This document shows, one piece after another, positions 6,729-7,887 of a DNA stretch of 7,887 bases. Within the stretch, counting starts at the first letter, position 1; each line of letters begins with the position of its first letter. Under the pieces are notes generated by a model. The model was not told the origin of the DNA, searched no databases, and saw only the letters and a program-made list of their open reading frames with translations. The position numbers and the translations under genes are program-made. Source of the stretch: an uncultured Hyphomicrobiales bacterium. GTDB lineage: Bacteria; Pseudomonadota; Alphaproteobacteria; Rhizobiales; Rhizobiaceae. The DNA lies in contig CALUBX010000227.1 of assembly GCA_943914405.1 (NCBI GenBank), positions 1-7,887 of the forward strand, written 5' to 3'.

Positions 6729-7244
6729 ATGTCTGATTCTGACAAGAAGCGGAAGACCGCAGCACTCAACACTCCCTCCGGCCTCGGTGCCAATGCCGTC
6801 ACCGATATCGCGGCGGCATTGACGACACTGCTTGCCGATGTGTTCGCGCTATACATGAAGACCAAGAATTTCCACTGGCACATGTCAGGCCCGCATTTCC
6901 GCGACTACCATCTTTTGCTCGACGAGCACGGCGATCAGCTCTTCGCCATGACCGATGAGCTCGCCGAACGGGCCCGCAAGATCGGCGGCACCACTCTTCG
7001 CTCCTTGGGGCACGCCTCTCGGCTGTCGCGTCTGGAAGACAATGACGCCGACTATGTTACGCCAGAAGACATGATTGCCGAACTGCGCGAGGACAATAAG
7101 CAACTGCTGGGCTTCATGCGCGAGACCCACAGCCTCTGCGACGAGCATGATGACGTAGGCACGGCGAGCCTGCTGGAAAACTGGATCGACGAGACGGAAC
7201 GCCGTACCTGGTTCCTGTTCGAGATCAGCCGCCGCGAACGTTGA
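6729..7244 (+). CDS. dps: Dps family DNA-binding ferritin-like protein
   Basis: The 171-residue product is a Dps mini-ferritin. Dps forms a 12-subunit shell that oxidises Fe(II) with hydrogen peroxide, stores the iron and, in many species, binds the chromosome in stress or stationary phase. The inter-subunit ferroxidase residues align with E. coli Dps: H49 in NFHWHM, H61 and D65 in YHLLLDEHGD, and D76 and E80 in TDELAERARKIGG. The N-terminal tail (MSDSDKKRKTAALN) is lysine- and arginine-rich, as in Dps proteins that bind DNA through the tail. ATG 6729 is preceded by AAGAGG at about 6714-6719, a good ribosome binding site. The promoter should lie in the 226-base gap shared with cysK; I could not identify a convincing OxyR, Fur or Irr site by eye. 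Transcription runs toward a strong hairpin after the stop. Confidence 0.96.
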   Translation: MSDSDKKRKTAALNTPSGLGANAVTDIAAALTTLLADVFALYMKTKNFHWHMSGPHFRDYHLLLDEHGDQLFAMTDELAERARKIGGTTLRSLGHASRLSRLEDNDADYVTPEDMIAELREDNKQLLGFMRETHSLCDEHDDVGTASLLENWIDETERRTWFLFEISRRER

Positions 7245-7253
7245 TCACCATTC

Positions 7254-7278
7254 GGACGGCGGCGTTTTGCCGCCGTCC
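7254..7278. terminator. Strong hairpin between convergent dps and dut
   Basis: A perfect 10-bp stem, GGACGGCGGC at 7254-7263 and GCCGCCGTCC at 7269-7278, closes a GTTTT loop. It starts 9 bases after the dps stop and lies 21 bases beyond the dut stop on the other strand. Its place and symmetry suit a shared bidirectional terminator. No T run follows on either strand, so termination may rely on the stem or on Rho, with the hairpin also protecting mRNA 3' ends. Confidence 0.65.
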
Positions 7279-7299
7279 CTCCTGCGCTCCACACGGCGG

Positions 7300-7764
7300 T
7301 CAGACGCCTGTTGAACCGAACCCGCCCGCGCCCCGGGCGGTGGCGGTCGCGTCCGTGCCTTCTGAAACCCGCATCTGCGTGACGGGAGCCAGCACCACCT
7401 GCGCGATGCGCATCCCGCGGGTGATGGCAAAATGCTCGTCACCGAGATTGATCAGCAGCACCTTCACCTCGCCGCGGTAATCGCTGTCGATGGTTCCGGG
7501 CGTGTTAAGGCAGGTGATCCCATGCTTTAGGGCGAGACCCGAACGCGGCCGGACCTGTCCCTCGAAACCCTCCGGAATTTCGAACACAAAGCCTGTCGGG
7601 ACCAGCGCGCGCTTGCCCGGCGCAAGCACCAAGGCGTTTTCGGCATCCACAGCCGCTCTTAAGTCCATGCCCGCTGCCCCGGCCGTCTCATAGTCCGGCA
7701 GGTCGAGGCCGGCGCCGTGGGGCAGCCGAATGAGCGTGAGGGTCGGGCCGATGACGTCGCGCAT
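7300..7764 (-). CDS. dut: Deoxyuridine 5'-triphosphate nucleotidohydrolase (dUTPase)
   Basis: The 154-residue product is a trimeric all-beta dUTPase that hydrolyses dUTP to dUMP and pyrophosphate. It keeps uracil out of DNA and supplies dUMP for thymidylate synthesis. All five motifs are visible in order: AGMDLRA at 31-37, RPRSGLA at 72-78, GTIDSDYRGEV at 90-100 with the catalytic D93 and Y96 of the uracil pocket, RGMRIAQ at 116-122, and the C-terminal P-loop-like RGAGGFGSTG at 144-153. Length is standard for bacterial Dut. The start at ATG 7764 has a strong CAGGAG ribosome binding site at 7775-7770 with 5-base spacing. The gene reads leftward and converges with dps. Its promoter should lie right of 7765; a TTGAAA-like hexamer lies there (7826-7821, reverse strand), but I see no well-spaced -10. 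No neighbouring gene on its strand is visible in the window. Confidence 0.97.
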   Translation of the reverse strand: MRDVIGPTLTLIRLPHGAGLDLPDYETAGAAGMDLRAAVDAENALVLAPGKRALVPTGFVFEIPEGFEGQVRPRSGLALKHGITCLNTPGTIDSDYRGEVKVLLINLGDEHFAITRGMRIAQVVLAPVTQMRVSEGTDATATARGAGGFGSTGV

Positions 7765-7815
7765 GAGAACTCCTGGAAAGCCGCGGTGAATTGCATATTG
7801 GCTGTCGAGTCGCTA

Positions 7816-7854
7816 GAGCCTTTCAAAGTTAAATAGAACCAGTTCTGTTGGCTC
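7816..7854. repeat. Nested inverted repeat upstream of dut (intergenic palindromic element)
   Basis: An outer pair, GAGCC at 7816-7820 and GGCTC at 7850-7854, encloses an inner interrupted palindrome, AGAAC-CA-GTTCT at 7835-7846. The intervening bases are AT-rich compared with the window. The design resembles short palindromic intergenic repeats found in many copies in rhizobial genomes, but I cannot confirm copy number from one window. It could instead be an operator for dut or for a gene beyond the right edge. Confidence 0.45.
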
Positions 7855-7887
7855 AGGCGGGAGCAGATGCGAGGAGAGTGGCGCCTG

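Noticed and set aside
7835..7846. LexA (SOS) box at the AGAAC-CA-GTTCT palindrome
   Set aside because: The alphaproteobacterial LexA site is a GTTC-N7-GTTC direct repeat; this is an inverted repeat with a 2-base spacer.
1..7887. CRISPR array, tRNA or rRNA gene, insertion sequence, prophage or defence system
   Set aside because: No regularly spaced repeats, no cloverleaf or rRNA signature, no transposase or integrase frame and no defence-family motif was seen; the region is mostly core housekeeping genes.

Overview
The window reads as ordinary chromosomal DNA from an alphaproteobacterium, most likely a Rhizobiales member near the Rhizobiaceae. This rests on the high GC content, the style of the DnaN, GshB, CysK and Dut proteins, the gene set, and a short palindromic intergenic element of a kind I associate with rhizobial genomes. 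I could not run a search, so the genus is not resolved. No phage, transposase, CRISPR array, tRNA or rRNA was recognised.

Left part (1-3405): the N-terminal 68 codons of dnaN (sliding clamp) run leftward off the edge. A 235-base gap follows, then a rightward series: rsmI (16S rRNA 2'-O-methyltransferase) overlapping yraN (UPF0102 nuclease-fold protein) by 17 bases, then a Cupin_3/DUF861-type protein, then gshB (glutathione synthetase).

Middle part (3406-5539): a comM/yifB AAA+ ATPase gene follows gshB, separated by a hairpin. Next comes a short, more AT-rich stretch with one small gene of unknown function, which may be frame-disrupted.

Right part (5540-7887): cysK (cysteine synthase) runs leftward and is divergent from dps (ferritin-like DNA protection protein). 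dps converges on dut (dUTPase) across a perfect 10-bp hairpin. Upstream of dut is a nested inverted repeat, and a diverged relative may lie upstream of gshB.

The genes share loose themes: thiol and redox metabolism (cysK makes the cysteine used by gshB, and dps protects against iron-driven oxidative damage), DNA and nucleotide maintenance (dnaN, dut, yraN, comM) and ribosome modification (rsmI). They do not form one pathway. I found no convincing new system. The best leads are the small unknown gene, the repeat element, the unusual start region of rsmI and the hairpin in the cysK leader.
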